Shown one piece after another: positions 11,754 through 12,060 of a stretch of DNA of 12,060 nucleotides. Every line of letters starts with the position of its first letter. Within the stretch, counting starts at the first letter, position 1. Under the pieces are notes generated by a model. It was not told the DNA's origin. It worked only from the letters and a program-made list of their open reading frames with translations, and did not search any database. The position numbers and the translations under genes are program-made. This DNA is from JBAZOJ01 sp041648755 (GTDB lineage Bacteria; Planctomycetota; B143-G9): NCBI GenBank assembly GCA_041648755.1, contig JBAZOJ010000097.1, positions 1 to 12,060 on the forward strand. Direction: 5' to 3'.

Positions 11754-12060
11754 ATGAAGCCGAATTTCCCTCAGAGTAACGAAGGTCCCGAGAGCTTCGA
11801 AACCGTAGTAACGATCAAGCGTACCGCCGCCGTTGTAAAGGGCGGCCGGCGCTTTTCGTTTAGTGCCCTGGTTGTTGTCGGAGACGGCAGCGGCAGCGTG
11901 GGTATGGGCTATGGCAAGTCCCGCGAAGTCGCTGACGCCATCCGAAAGGGCGGCGTTGAGGCCCGCAAGAGCATGGTCCGGATCTCCATGCGCGGCGACA
12001 CTATCCCCCACTCGATAAGCGCTCGTTTCTGCGCTTCTACCGTCCGGCTTATGCCTGCCG
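11754..12060 (+). CDS. rpsE: 30S ribosomal protein S5 (N-terminal part)
   Basis: S5 sits by the mRNA entry and decoding region and influences fidelity. The first 102 codons are present and the gene runs off the window. After a short variable start comes the double-stranded RNA-binding fold: KRTAAVVKGGRRFSFSALVVVGDGSGSVGMGYGKSREVADAIRKGG, matching VKGGRxFSFxALxVVGDGxGxVGxGxGKAxEV of the family. GAGGAG lies at 11737-11742. The ATG at 11754 is 11 bases from it, and an in-frame TTG at 11751, directly before the ATG, has the more usual 8-base gap, so the true start may be one codon earlier. Confidence 0.96.
   Translation, partial: MKPNFPQSNEGPESFETVVTIKRTAAVVKGGRRFSFSALVVVGDGSGSVGMGYGKSREVADAIRKGGVEARKSMVRISMRGDTIPHSISARFCASTVRLMPA

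Noticed and set aside
1..12060. Mobile elements, CRISPR, tRNA or defence genes
   Set aside because: Every long stretch is explained by ribosomal, rpoC or fusA genes on one strand; gaps are at most 193 bases and contain no repeat arrays, transposase motifs or cloverleaf structures that I can see.

Overview
This is a compact, single-strand (+) stretch of bacterial chromosome carrying the str–S10–spc ribosomal protein supercluster. It runs from the 3' end of rpoC through rpsL, rpsG and fusA, then the S10 genes (rpsJ-rplC-rplD-rplW-rplB-rpsS-rplV-rpsC-rplP-rpmC-rpsQ), then the spc genes (rplN-rplX-rplE-rpsZ-rpsH-rplF-rplR), and is cut inside rpsE. No tRNA, rRNA, insertion sequence, CRISPR array or defence system is visible, and I do not see an undescribed multi-gene system here.

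Layout. Bases 1-600 are the RpoC C-terminus. Bases 601-667 hold a good promoter candidate and the rpsL Shine-Dalgarno. Bases 668-3547 are rpsL, rpsG and fusA; fusA is split by an apparent deletion of about 61 bases that removes the GTPase G4 (NKxD) motif and shifts the frame. Bases 3548-3740 are the only sizeable non-coding gap. It holds three inverted repeats, a strong sigma70-type promoter with a near-perfect palindrome in its spacer, and a leader hairpin before rpsJ. From 3741 to the end, 19 ribosomal protein genes are packed with gaps of 1-26 bases or 4-base ATGA overlaps, which points to one long, translationally coupled transcript.

Organism. The order is bacterial, base composition looks moderately GC-rich (judged by eye), and S14 is the short zinc-binding form. 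fusA runs directly into rpsJ with no tuf between them, an arrangement I recall from Chlamydiae. The fusA product matches the EF-G2 class (mitochondrial EF-G2 / spdEFG2, known from Spirochaetes, Planctomycetes and some Deltaproteobacteria) better than the canonical translocase. L2 carries an HPMGGGEGR variant and L22 an acidic/Pro-rich tail. Together these suggest a member of the PVC superphylum or a neighbouring, poorly cultured phylum; this placement is low-confidence inference.

Function. The genes supply RNA polymerase beta', small-subunit proteins S12, S7, S10, S19, S3, S17, S14, S8, S5, large-subunit proteins L3, L4, L23, L2, L22, L16, L29, L14, L24, L5, L6, L18, and a ribosome-associated GTPase. 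Co-transcription matches their 1:1 use in ribosome assembly. The points most worth checking are the fusA lesion and its EF-G2 identity, the palindrome inside the rpsJ promoter, the natural Arg at the S12 streptomycin position, and altered residues near the L2 peptidyl-transferase loop and the L4/L22 exit-tunnel constriction.
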